DNA of 64,000 bases from Dryocosmus kuriphilus (taxonomy: Eukaryota > Arthropoda > Insecta > Hymenoptera > Cynipidae). Below the pieces are notes generated by a model that ran no database searches, was not told the origin of the DNA, and worked only from the letters and a program-made list of their open reading frames with translations. Shown piece by piece: positions 44,199-55,380 of the stretch. A program made the translations under genes and the position numbers. The first letter of the stretch is position 1; every line of letters begins with the position of its first letter. Where the stretch lies: assembly GCA_038277395.1 (NCBI GenBank), contig CM076193.1, positions 89,729,583 to 89,793,582 of the forward strand, read 5' to 3'.

Positions 44199-46594
44199 TC
44201 AAAGTAACTTTATGATCGGGTTTTGATTATGCGCACAAAACTTTTTCAGCTTCTTATATAATGTGTCGACTTTAGCAATTTTCTGCGTACTATCCGGAGA
44301 CTTGCTGCCACCACCCTCTGGATGCAAATTGAGAACATATCTCTGCATAAACTCCAGCGAACAAGCGTAAAATTTGGAATAGCGTCTATTCCAGACAAAA
44401 AAAGACGCGTAAGCCCAAACAAAAGCATCCATGAAGTTTGTACTGGAATCTTGCTGCACTTCATCAAATATCAAATGGAAAATTCTGCTCGCTCCCGAAT
44501 CTGTAAAGTCGAAAATACAGTTTTTACGTTTCAATTTTCTTATCACCACTACCACTTTTTGGAAATAAAGATAATGTACGCGATTCAAAGTATTATATTT
44601 CTGATTATCTTACCGTCGATTACGATAAAAGGACCAGTTCGTGGAGGTTCCATGTCTACCCAGGTTTTGTCTGCCTGCAACAAAGAGATGAGAATATAAA
44701 ATAATTTTGTTAGACCTTTTAACATGATGTGAGTTTGCAAATTAGAAAAGGCCTGATTGGTACATTTTAAATATGGAAATTGTGAAATTAAAAAATTAAG
44801 CCTCCAAATGTGAACATTGGGAACATTGACGGCTTTGAATTTCTGAATATAACAAAATTGTAAGCTTGAAAATTTAAAAGTTACTACAATTTAAGTTTGG
44901 TAATTTTAGAAATATTAATATCCAAAAGCTATAACAATTTGAAAGGTATGACAAATTGAAGGCCCTCCATTTCGGAAATTAACAAGCTTTAAGCTTCGTG
45001 TAAGAGGTACAATTAAGATGTTTCTAAAATTAACATTCTTTTATTTTTCGAAGTTCTAACATATACTGGCTTAAAAAGAAACTGGAACTAAAAAATGGGA
45101 ATGTTTTACACTTCAACTAAACAGTTTTGAAAATTATAAAACGGAGAAGCTTTAAAATTTGTAAATTTGACAAATTTGATTTTAAAAACTCAAAAATATG
45201 TTTAGAAAATTGAAATCGAGCAAGTTCTGACAATTATAAAATTGAAAATTTCGTTTTTCTCGAATTGAAGATTAAAACATTTTATTACACATTTCAACAT
45301 GCAGAAATATATATTTTCATATAAAAACTTACAGGACATTCCTTTATCAATGTTTGTACGTCTTCCTTAAAATGCTTGAAAACTATTTTGAGCATTTCAT
45401 GCTCATCATCTGCTGTTTTTGCTGCGGTGAGGTCAGTGCTGAAACTATTCCTCAACAATTCAGGTGGATGTCCCATTTGTAGATGATAGAGATGAAATAT
45501 ATATTCTTTTCTGAATATTATGGGCCAAGATAAGTGTAGATCATTAGGAGTAGGTTGATTTTCGAAATCGTTACAAAATTCTCGGACAGTCTTGAATGAA
45601 GCCGTTAAATTACATTTTATTTCTTCTTCCACATCGGCTTGTTGCACTGTTCCCTGTTGCAGCGAACTATTAATATGAATTAAATGTATTCTTCTTGCCT
45701 CAATAGCGGCGTTAGTTTCGCCATCAGGATGATTTTCAGGTTGCCAGTTTAGCGCTCCAAGTTTAGCTTGTACGAGAAAACGTGCCTTACAGGCAGGCGT
45801 TTTCTTTTTTGGCCCTGTTGGCCCAGCCTTCTGTATTCGAAGTAAGTAATTATTATGGTTCTTGAGGGCATTCAAAAATCCAATGAAGCCATGGCCATAC
45901 TTTTTTCCATTCTTCCTGTCTTCTAATGAATTTGGATATTTTTGTACTATACATTTTGCAACTCTGCGCAAAACTGAAGAAGGTATGTTAGTGTGTATGT
46001 TCCTCATCTGGAGAATGACTTTGTGAACTACTTCGATTTGAAGACCTTTTCCCATCATAAACCACTTTCTAGCTGCCTTATATATGATGGATCTAGATTA
46101 ATCCAGTCATATTGGTAATCAGACCAAATGTTCAAGTTGGTTTCAGCCAACGTGTTTACGTGTATGACCTGAGCTTCTTCAAGCGAATTATCCATATCGA
46201 CAGATATTCGTTCACCATCACTATTTATAGGAGCATGTGTCAGTTTTCTATCTCTTGTATTTACTTCTGAAATTTCGACATTTATTTCTTCATTAGGGCT
46301 GCTTGCTTCTAGTGATGAATTCGAGGTATCCATTTTGAAGGAATCATTGTTGAAAGAGTTATTCGGTGTCCAAACTTCATGGTCTTCAAGAATTATGAGC
46401 GTCTTTCCCGAAAAATATTGTAAAACGCGATCGTCTTCAACTTCTGTTCCATCTTCTCCAAAAACGAGTCGAGTTCCCATTATTTTTAGTCTCTCGTTAC
46501 TTTTTGTAATAACATTTTGTACGGTACATTCCACAAACAGAGAAATTTTTCTGGTGCGATCGCTCGACCATACTTTGAAGGCGATCTCCTCCAT
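44199..46594 (-). CDS. Transposon-borne CIDE-N-domain protein, three exons, one frameshift
   Basis: Exon 1 46594-45333, exon 2 44674-44614, exon 3 44500-44199. Donor GTAAGT (45332) is phase 0; exon 2 has acceptor TTGTTGCAG and donor GTAAGA (phase 1); exon 3 has acceptor CTTTACAG and resumes in phase, giving FIVIDDSGASRIFHL. Residues about 5-76 (FKVWSSDRTRKISLFVECTV, TRLVFGEDGTEVEDDRVLQY, LIILEDHEVWTP) match the CIDE-N fold of CAD/ICAD and CIDE proteins, including the EEDGT-like acidic hairpin. A Ser/Glu-rich linker, a helical region (VHKVILQMRNIHTNIPSSV, YGHGFIGFLNALKN) and a C-terminal domain (FMDAFVWAYASFFVWNRRYS, EFMQRYVLNLHPEG) follow. A one-base shift near 46080 makes the frames overlap at ATGA (46058-46055). 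Start chosen at MEEIAF because an acceptor-like TTTTCCAG directly precedes it. Confidence 0.7.
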
Positions 46595-46599
46595 CTGGA

Positions 46600-47255
46600 A
46601 AAAATGGTTATGATTGCACAATCTAAAATGAACGGATTACTTTCAAAATTTTAAACCTTTACATGTTTTTAATTTTCAAGGACACATTTCAACGGTATTC
46701 ACTATAATTAATCGTTTTTTAAAACTTGTAGGGCTCCACTGCAAATCTTTGAATTTAATATTGCACGAGTAACAGAGGTTAGCAATGATACAGATCGTTG
46801 GCAACATCCTCTAATTCTCTTTAAACAATACGTTTAAAAAAAATTAGAAAGAGGTGCGAACGTATTTTATGAGAACTTTATGAGGTGGGCAGAAAACTCT
46901 AAAACTACTATACGTTTGAGTTACAGAGTGTAGAATATCAGTTTCAAGTGGCCCATTTTCCAAGTTTAATATTCTCCATGTGGAAACTTTTCAATTATAA
47001 TTTGTGTGTAAGTTTTAAATCGCAAATGAGCACTCTAAAAAAGTTACGCTTTAAATAACTGCAACAGTTAAATTAAATATTATTCAGGAAGCACCCGCCA
47101 GGGAAAAAGTTACAGAAATTGACCAAGTTTTGCCTTTGCAAGGCGTCCAACAATATTATTGTTATAACTTTATTGAAATATTAAGAAAATGCTACAGGCA
47201 AAAAAAATTATATTTGAAGCGTTAAGTACATTTTACAATACTGACACTAAACTAT
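46600..47255. other. Intergenic part of the CACTG transposon
   Basis: AT-rich sequence between the two minus-strand genes; would contain the promoter or first intron of the CIDE-N gene. No element motif recognised. Confidence 0.35.
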
Positions 47256-48638
47256 TTACATATCCGGATCAAAGGGTGAGTATTTTGGTAGGTATACTGC
47301 ACCTAAAGAGTTCAAAACGATCTCCGGAAAGGGATGTGGACTCAGAAGTGAGGAATGTGGAAATATTTGCAAGAGTTTATAAGAAGGTTCATTAAAGTCT
47401 ACTGATTCATAAATGCCTAATTCCAAGTTAGAAATTATTTCACTTGTACGTCCAATAAAAAATATATTTGTTTTATCATGATTAATCAAAATGAATTCAA
47501 TTCTGCGTAGTACAAAATTGCCCAATACACTCTTACCAATACAAACTGACATATTTTGTGAGTGAGTAGTTGACACCATGAAAAGTTACTTTTTTAGAAA
47601 CGCTCAAGGTATTTCTGATATGTTCTTCGAAAAAGACTTTCATAAGGGAATTAATTTCGTTTCTGTAATTATCCGGTTCATAAAACGAAGTATCAGAAGA
47701 TACTGACAGCGATAAAAAATTTTCTGTATGTAACGATTCCATCTCTTGATGCTTTGTTGATAAGGTTTTCGTTATATTTTTAAAATTCTGACAATGCTTA
47801 GTGGTATTTTTCATTGACCTATGCTTGCTCTCTAGCCGTATAGTTTGTAAATGCTTTACCCGCCCCAATTCTTCAATTAATGCCGGGTAATGAGTAAGAA
47901 AGTGATGTTTTGGTTTTAAAGGAATTTTCGGAAAAGCACGTGTCCGCAGTTGTAAATATTCCTTAATGTTATTATCAAGTAAAACAATTTGTCCTATTGA
48001 CAAAGCAGGAGCGCAGATAGTGCAACATAAGTGCTGCATAACAGCTTCCGTTGCACAATTTTTTTTGGAAGTTGCGGTTAAATAAACTTTAGCAAGATCT
48101 TGTACAGAAAACGATTGAAATGCATTTCTTTTATTTTCAACTACAGTTCTTTGAGCGGTTTCAGCCAATTTATCTGAAATACTGACCTCACAATCATCGA
48201 CTACGATAGGCTTATGCAAACTAATTTCATTTTCATCCCTCACACTTCCATCTTCACGATGTGTCCTACTCATGTGAATTCTTAAAGCATTCGGGGTCAG
48301 AAATTTTTTATTGGAAACCGGGCACTGCGGATACGAGCAAAATATACCGCTATGAGATTGGTTAAAATGTTTGTAATTATGACCCTTCAGTACTTTCACG
48401 CTTTGACATTTAAAATTACAGTTGCTCTGTGTGCACATCAATGATGTGCTAATTGTTTCGCGTCGTCTGTGGTACCAATAAATATGTTGCTTAAAGGGAC
48501 CGTATTTGTCATATTTTTTTTTACACCCCGGGTACAAACACTGGATTCGTAAGTTTGTATTGAAGCATGATGCTTTTGGTGCTTATTATACAGTTCTATG
48601 TGTCTGAAAGAGTTACTGCAGGTAATACACGCGAACAT
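47256..48638 (-). pseudogene. C2H2-finger transposase-like protein with the middle deleted
   Basis: From Met 48638: FACITCSNSFRHIELYNKH (C2H2 finger 1), a one-base shift near 48530, KKKYDKYGPFKQHIYWYH (finger 2), CTQSNCNFKCQSVKVLKGH (finger 3) and CSYPQCPVSNKKFLTPNAL with HMSRTH (finger 4). After QDLAKVYLTATSKK it passes directly to CAPALSIGQIVLLDNNIKEY, LKPKHHFLTHYPALIEELG and LQTIRLESKHRSMKN. The PKHHFLTHYP...R.E.KHR block is the C-terminal part of a transposase-like family that I associate with animal CACTA-type elements. Several hundred residues of the catalytic middle appear missing. Another shift near 47550 leads to GNFVLRRIEFILI and a stop at 47256. Confidence 0.65.
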
Positions 48639-48639
48639 T

Positions 48640-50320
48640 GCAAGAAAGAAAAAAAAACGTGCAGACTGTCAAAATTGAACTCATTTTAATCTTGAAATCT
48701 CATTTGCCACATTCAGAGCTTTTTGATCAACAGAAGTTTTAAAAAAGTTATTGTAACCCTCCCTTGCGTTTTTTTTAGGAGTATAAGTAAAAAAGGAATT
48801 TTGGACTCGTACCATTGAACCTTGTATCAGTAATTACGCCAACGAAGCTGCAACATGTTAAAATACAAGCATGTGTTTATAATGACATATATTTTTTATT
48901 TCATTCTTCTTAAAAATGACATAGTTGTTTTCATAACAGTATGTATTTAATAGATTGTAGAAAAAAACGTATCAATTTGTAAGTAAAACATTATCTTTGG
49001 GATGTTAACTCCGCTGTAAATTGTCCTGCTGAAATAGATTTTACTGCGTTCTGGAATCTATTTTAGTAACAAAATTTAAAGCAGTGACTTTGTTTCAAAA
49101 ATAGTTTAATCTCACAAAGCTTTTAATTATTTATAAGATTTTAAACCATTTTCAAAGAATTTAAATGTTTAAATGGTTGAAAAGTTTGTGATATCTTTTG
49201 AATTATATCAAATCTTTTTAAATAGTGTGATATCTTTTAAAATAATTAAAATCTTTGTGAAATTTATTAAATCTTTGAAGTGTTTTCAAAATATTTGAAA
49301 TTTAGATAAAATCCTTTATATTTTTGTGGAAATTTATAAATCTCTTGAAATATTTGAGATCTTTCAAATATTGACGAAATCTTTTAAATCACTGTAAAAT
49401 CTTGTTATATCTCTTGAAATATTAGTTAACTCTTTCAAAATGTTTTTAATTTAATCAGTTTCACAAAGATTTCAATTATTTATGAGATTCGAAACTAGTT
49501 TAAAAGATTTCAAATATTTCAAAAAATATCAAAAAAATTTCAGCTATTTTAACACTTAAAAACATATAACAAAAATTGTACAATTTACACTTTTTTGTGC
49601 AAATTCAAATTGCACAATTTTAATAATGATAAATAATCATCGCATAATCATAATCAATTTATTTGACACACAAAAGAAAATCTAAAAAATGAGCAGAAAT
49701 AGAGAAACTACAAAACGCATATAACCTCCAAATTGAGGAGACGCATAATCTCAAAATGAAATAATATTATGACTTTTTAATTGAAGAAGCACATTTATAA
49801 AGTATTACAGTATTTTTCATTTATTTCTACATATATTATAGGATTTCATTCGTCAGTTTCTTACTTTCTCGTATATACCGGCGTGTTTTTTCCTGTTGCC
49901 GTGCCCACGCGTTACATCCTCGTGACGGTTTGTAACCCTTTCTTCTGTATTTCAGAAGTAAAAAACCGACAAGGTAACCCTCACGACAACCCTATTTGAA
50001 TCCAAACTTAGGAGGGAAGTTTTTTACTTACCTTATTTTTCATTTGTAGATCGATTTGTGTGTGAAAATTTACGATGAAAGCAGGTGTCAGCTTCACTCT
50101 TCTTGATAATTGTCGCCATTAGCCATTTGCAGATGCGCGCCAATTTATTTTCATCATTGCATGATAGCGCCACGAAACGTTCAACACTTGAATTACAAGA
50201 TTGTGGTAAAATTCCCGTCGTTCTGCTATTTTACACTTTTCTTGCAATGTGGATTACATTACATGTAATGAATTTAAAGAAATTTTGCAAAAGTGCATGA
50301 GAATATCGGTTACAGTATGG
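48640..50320. other. Transposon interior, AT-rich with degenerate ATCTTT repeats
   Basis: 49100-49550 is made of loosely repeated AAATCTTTxxAAAT words. Frames at 49781-49999 and 50085-50300 have no recognised domain. Likely 5' sequence of the C2H2 gene and subterminal repeats of the element. Confidence 0.4.
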
Positions 50321-50530
50321 TTGAAATTTACCACACCAATCACAGTAATCTTTATGTCCACTGATTAATCATTGTAACTTTACACTTTTACGTTAAAATT
50401 AATACAACTTTTGTAAAATTCCATCACTAATCGTTACAATTTCACCAAAAAAATGTAAAATTAGCACTTTAATCATAGTAAAACGATTTAAAACCGAATT
50501 GCAATTTTCAACCACTTTTTTTACAGTGTG

Positions 50531-52007
50531 TAATATTTTTTCAAAAATAAAAGATATCGTAACGATATTTTTTTTTTTTTGCTAATGTATATTGTATAAA
50601 TATATCATTTGTCAAAAACTTGATTTATTTAGTTCATTATTTTCAACAACAAAATTATATTGTAAAAAATCGTACTTTTTGGTTTCGACGGTAACTGGTG
50701 TAAAATTAATTAAATCGCTTTGAAATTTTATGGAGAAATAGAGTTTATATACCCGAGAGGCTGTATGTTTTTTGAGGTACGTCAATTGATAAATTTTAAA
50801 GATTATATGTTATATGTTTTTAATATTTTTTTAAGCATTTTTATTTCTCGAGAATGGCTTTGTGTATTAACTTGAAATTAACAGGAAATTTAGTTCATGA
50901 CATAGTCAACACTTGTATAGAATTTTATCAATATCCTGTAATTAGTTCGAGAGAGATTCAGTTTATTAATTTTGTTTTTTTTTTTCTGTTTTTTAAGGTT
51001 GCATAGAAATTAATTAAGATTGTTATATATATCATATTCACTTATTTTTAATAAATATGCTTTCAAAAAAAGATCGTTTTTGTACATTCAAGCATGTTAA
51101 TGATTTTCGCTATCACTATAATATTGATAATTTATGGGCTGCGTGGAATAAGGCTTAAAAATTGTTGTTACTAATTCAGAATTCTGCTAATTCATTTAAC
51201 CACCTTTCTTAATCCAGTTAGTGCATTGGCATATATTTTAATATTCTTAATGAAAATAGGAGATGCAAATTTTGTAAAATAATCATAGTTTATATTTAAT
51301 ATCATTTTATAGGTTATATTTAATACAAAAAAATTTTTTTTATTAAATTATAGTATTAAAGCTTTATTAATAAAATTTTTTAAATAAAATTTTTTTATCT
51401 TTAAATTAAAAATTAATATAATGGAGCATTAAATAATGTTTGAAGAAGCTACGTGCCAATGGACTGGCAGCAGTTTTTCTCTTTGCAATAATTTTTTCAA
51501 ATTTCATCCCTGCAGGAAATCCGATGGAGTTTATCGTCTGCCGGTGACTCGTTTGGTTTTCCGGAGATTTTATCAGAAAGGTGTAATATATAGTTTAAGT
51601 AAACATAAATGTTTGTCATATTTGCAAAACACTTACCTGTAAAGACGTGCAGTAATCGAAAAAATTTTTTTCCAGTTTTAGGTTGAGAACAACCACTTTT
51701 TTTTGTAGCATTACACGTGTCTGTCGATTTCGGAACTGGATTTACTGGCTAACAAAATATCAGCATACAAGTGATTTTTCTTTTTACGAAAAGCTATCAT
51801 GCAGTAACATTTTGCGTATGTTTGTACATCAAAATCGACAACATTTTCGTCCAACAAGCCACATAAAAAAATATTCCTCATTTTCAGAAGACAACCACCA
51901 ATACGCGCACGTTTGTAAAAATCACGCTTGTAAAAATCACCAACGCAAATTGCAGGTCGTAACACGCTTTTTTTTTTATTTATTGACATCATTAGTGGAC
52001 CAACGCG
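50531..52007. other. Unassigned segment between the CACTG element and the right arm
   Basis: Very AT-rich to 51430, then slightly richer. Frames at 51436-51642 (+) and 51711-51992 (-) show Cys/Lys-rich peptides without a family that I recognise. They could be remaining genes of whatever element owns the large inverted arms. Confidence 0.3.
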
Positions 52008-53008
52008 ACGCTCCCGGCTGGGAGTGGGGGAACGCTGAGACCGAAATGCAAGGTGTTGAATTCGTCGCGAAAATAAATATCTTCAAACGCGGCTGCAAAT
52101 CGCGTCGTATAATTAAGAGGAGGCAACCAAATTCTAAAAAGCGCAGAATTTTACGGCGCATCGCTTGGTATGTATTTCATGCTTTAGGTCGATGACCAAA
52201 CAAAATGAAAAAAAAAAAATTCGCAAAACACCGAGGCTGACAATGTTTCCAGCAGCTTGAGGGTTGGCAAGTCATTGTCATTTTTTAAGATAAATAGTGA
52301 ACAACCTTTCGGTAAAGTATGATGCTTTAGATATGTCATCCCAAAATTGAAAAAAAGGGCTTATTAATTAATTATTTTAACATGATTAATTAGACCGTCG
52401 GGAAAAGTTAAGGTGGCAGCCCTGTTGTTAAATAATGAAAGGTAATAAAACTATTAATTTTTTTTGTCATTTTAGCTTTAGCCCGATAGGCACGAGTTTT
52501 TCTCTTGGTTCTTGGACTAAGAATACGAAGTACAATATATGCACTACTGTTTTTTACTAGAACGGAGTGCTTTAATTGTTGATTTTTTCGCGTTAGCACA
52601 TCCTTTATGTTCTTCTTCCACTAACTGCAAAAGAAACACATTTAATTTTATTCGAAAATTTATTAATATTCATCCGATAAGATCTTAAAATTGATTCGAA
52701 TGATAGAATCAAGTTTGTAAATATTACAGTTTAAAATATTATGAAACTTTAATCTACAGAAATTGTGCTCCAGTTAACCAAATTTGACCCGTATACTTTC
52801 CCTTTTAAATAAATTAATACTTCGATTTATTAAATAAAATGTTCATTTCTCAATGACCTTCAGCTAGCTCAAAAAAATTTTTTATCGGAAGAACCAAAAA
52901 TAGGCGGCAACTTTTTTTGAAAAAAGAATAATTTCAGGGACTGTCAGCTTCAAATTTTTTTGAGCTGAAGAAGTTGAGTTTTCCAAATATTACAGTTTTT
53001 AATATTTT
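52008..53008 (-). repeat. Right arm of the widely spaced inverted repeat
   Basis: Inverted counterpart of 37135-37978 with indels; about 150 bp of extra sequence near 52530-52700 has no obvious partner in the left arm. Confidence 0.85.
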
Positions 53009-53043
53009 CATGTGTAGAATGAGAAAATACGAATTTTTTACGT

Positions 53044-53310
53044 GGGGGGCTGGGGGGGGGGGGGGGGGGGGGGTAACAGTCCTGGGGGCCTATATCCACT
53101 TATCCAAAAAATGTACCAAAAAATCACAGTTACTTTTTCACTAAATAGAAGCTTTTTGGGGGGTGTTGCTTCAAATCAAAGAAACTTTTTTTTGAGTCAC
53201 CCTATTACACAGGCACAAAAAAAAATTGTCATGTGCAGTAAATTAGATCACCATGTCTATATGTTTTTGGGGACGTTGAATCTGAATCTGAATCAGGTCT
53301 CAGTTCGTCC
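53044..53310 (+). repeat. 22-base G run and dispersed-repeat piece
   Basis: G runs at 53044-53049 and 53052-53073 in a CTGGGGG context. 53225-53290 (GATCACCATGTCTATATG, TTTTTGGGGACGTTGAATC) matches, in inverse orientation, the 122-bp repeat family at 0.2-0.8 kb. The 90-codon frame across it is an artefact of the repeats. Confidence 0.6.
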
Positions 53311-53509
53311 GTAACCTTAAAAAAAAGCTTAGAAACACTTAAATAACCCACTGTGTGCTTGAAACATCACTCGTCATGACAGAAATCTTTTGGAAAAAGG
53401 GTGCTGTCTTGTTTTTGAGGTTGCTGAATCCGAATAAAGTATTTTTTATACTTAAATTAATTTATACTTAACTTAAGAACATTGAAATAATCAGTTCTGG
53501 GGTTGAGAC

Positions 53510-55010
53510 ATAGCCTTCATTCATTTTTTTCAGTGGTATCGCGCTCTTCTATTCTCAAAAGATCTATGAAGAGGCTTTTTTAAAAATGTATTTTGCTCTT
53601 TCCAACATGCCCTCTTTTCAACGCCCAACAAAAGTCCGCCATCATTTATATCCAGTTTTCTTTGATATTGAAGTCCTATTTTTTTTATATCTTGGTTAAA
53701 TCGATCTCCTTGTTCCTCACTGTAATCTCTTAAATTTGTTGGGAAATAATCGAGATGGGAAAAGAAGAAGTGCAGCTGCAGATTTATAAAAACTCCCTAT
53801 TTTACCAAAGTTTTTCACCATATCAGCTGCTATTTTTTTGTAGTCCCTGCTCTTGTGATTTCCCAAGAAATTTTCTAAAACTTGCTCGAAACCAATGTAT
53901 GCTGTCTTCTGTTTTGGATTCATTGAATTGATGAAATTCTCATCATTCAGCATTTTCCGAATTTGTGTTCCATTAAAAATGCCTTTTTTCAATTTTGCAT
54001 CTGATAATGTTGGAAATTTTTCTCTTAAATACTCAAAGCAACCTCCTTCTCCCTTGAGCGCTTGACAAACTGTTTCATTAGACCAAGTTTTATGTGGAGA
54101 GGGTGAAGTAATACTTTTTTTGGACCAATCAGATGATTAGCGATGGCGTTATTAGAACCTGGTTGAAATGATGTTTTCTTTGGCCATGTTTTTTATTTAT
54201 AGTGATTGTCTCGATCTCGACTACGCCATTAGCACAAAAAGCAAAGGTTGTTTGTGAATCCTGATTGCTGTCCTAGTATGACAAAATTTTGAGATCCCCA
54301 CAAACTTGTCAATCAGGTTCTGAATTTTTTATTTTTTCTAAAACGAGTTCAATATTACTGCATTGGTCTTTCAGTTCAGTTGAATGTGCTATTTGTATGG
54401 GAGCAAATACATTAGTATTATTAAACAATACTACTTTGAGACTTATTTTAGACGAATCAATAGATAGTTTCCACTCATCGGCTTTATAAATTCCTGGCTT
54501 CAATTCATTCATTAATCCATTGATGTCATGACAATATACCAATGAAGGTTCCTTTGTTTCTGAAAAGTAGTTTATGACATTCTTCTCTCTATCTCTATAA
54601 TACTTCGCATTCATGCCTTCTGACAAAAAATTGTTACTTTTTAGTACTGATGCAAGGTATTCTGCACTATCCTTGGGTAATCCTGAGTCTCTTACAAGAT
54701 CATTCAATTTTTCTTGTATAAAAGTTTTGAGAAATCTCTTAATTTCACTGTATGGGATGAAATCGTCATCACGAGAGCTTATTGCTTCCACTTTGGAACC
54801 ATCCGTAATCTCCAGATCCTCCATTGAACAGATTGGACGTGCTATTCCATGCTCTGTGATATCGTTGATGGGGAACGAACTTCCGATCGTGTCATCATAA
54901 TTGCTCCCATCATCAGTCTCGAACAATTTAATGGGTCTCGTTACTGTTGTAACATAGACATAAGAAATGCTTTTCTTACCCTTCCTAGTAACCCTTGACC
55001 ATTTATTCAT
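53510..55010 (-). pseudogene. Uncharacterised multi-copy arthropod gene, broken
   Basis: Open minus frame 55010-54309 (233 residues): FIPYSEIKRFLKTFI, DLVRDSGLPKDSAEYLASVL, GIYKADEWKLSIDSSKISLK and FAPIQIAHSTELKD. Then, across stops and shifts, an ILSYxDSNQDSQTTFAFC-like block, HHFNQVLITPSLI-like remains, LHIKLGLMKQFVKR, KKGIFNGTQIRKMLNDENF, GFEQVLENFLGNHKSRDYKK and EEQGDRFNQDIKKIGLQYQR. From memory this is a family repeated in insects whose good copies read ...WRLFIDSSKRSLKAVLL...CGDLKV...SDEQGERFHQDI. The spaced acidic residues (ID, GDL, EQGE) could be an RNase-H-fold catalytic triad, which is inference. No TIRs found near it. Confidence 0.6.
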
Positions 55011-55380
55011 ACAGAAATAGGAATCATTTTAATCTCTATGTATAATAAAATTAATAATAATAATTACAAACCTGCCATACACATTAACCGAGAATTTCCA
55101 ATTCTAAATCTCATAGTTCATTGTCTACGGCGAGTTTTTTCTAAACTTATAACACAGAAAAATTATTTCTATTGTGAGAATGGTATCCATCTAGCGGCAA
55201 AGACTGACCTAAATATTTTCCATTTGTTTCTAGTGGAGACATTCAAAACGAATAAAGAACACATGGCAACTTCGACAGCTGACGAAATTCAAGATAATTA
55301 TATTATAATAATATTAATGGATACAATACACAATAAGACCTACGAAGTGCTTACTTACACTTTATAGCAGCTCGCGGCGC
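55011..55380. other. Unassigned AT-rich segment with a 109-codon frame
   Basis: The plus-strand frame at 55038-55367 has an ATG and decent composition but no motif that I recognise; it begins just upstream of, and divergent from, the broken gene at 53.5-55.0 kb. Confidence 0.25.

Larger units (their letters stand above)
40024..50528 (-). mobile_element. CACTG-ended two-gene DNA transposon (EnSpm/CACTA-like), 10.5 kb
   Basis: Left end CACTGTAAAAAAAAGTGG and right end inverted CACTGTAAAAAAAGTGG; about 26 bp nearly identical, continuing GTTGAAAATT. The dinucleotide TG flanks both sides (40022-40023, 50529-50530), compatible with a 2-bp duplication. A subterminal CAGTGGACATAAAGATTAC block is present in both ends. 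It encodes two minus-strand genes (44199-46594 and 47256-48638) and hosts a later PLE insertion (41111-43729). Without the PLE it is about 7.9 kb. CAC-ends, short duplication and the transposase-like tail suggest the CACTA group; this assignment is inference. Confidence 0.65.

Noticed and set aside
36905..53008. Maverick/Polinton (giant transposon with long TIRs)
   Set aside because: Size and long inverted arms fit, but I see no protein-primed DNA polymerase, integrase, packaging ATPase or capsid-like gene; most of the interior is other identified elements.
53042..53314. Gly-rich 90-codon protein
   Set aside because: Starts in a G homopolymer and continues through a dispersed repeat.
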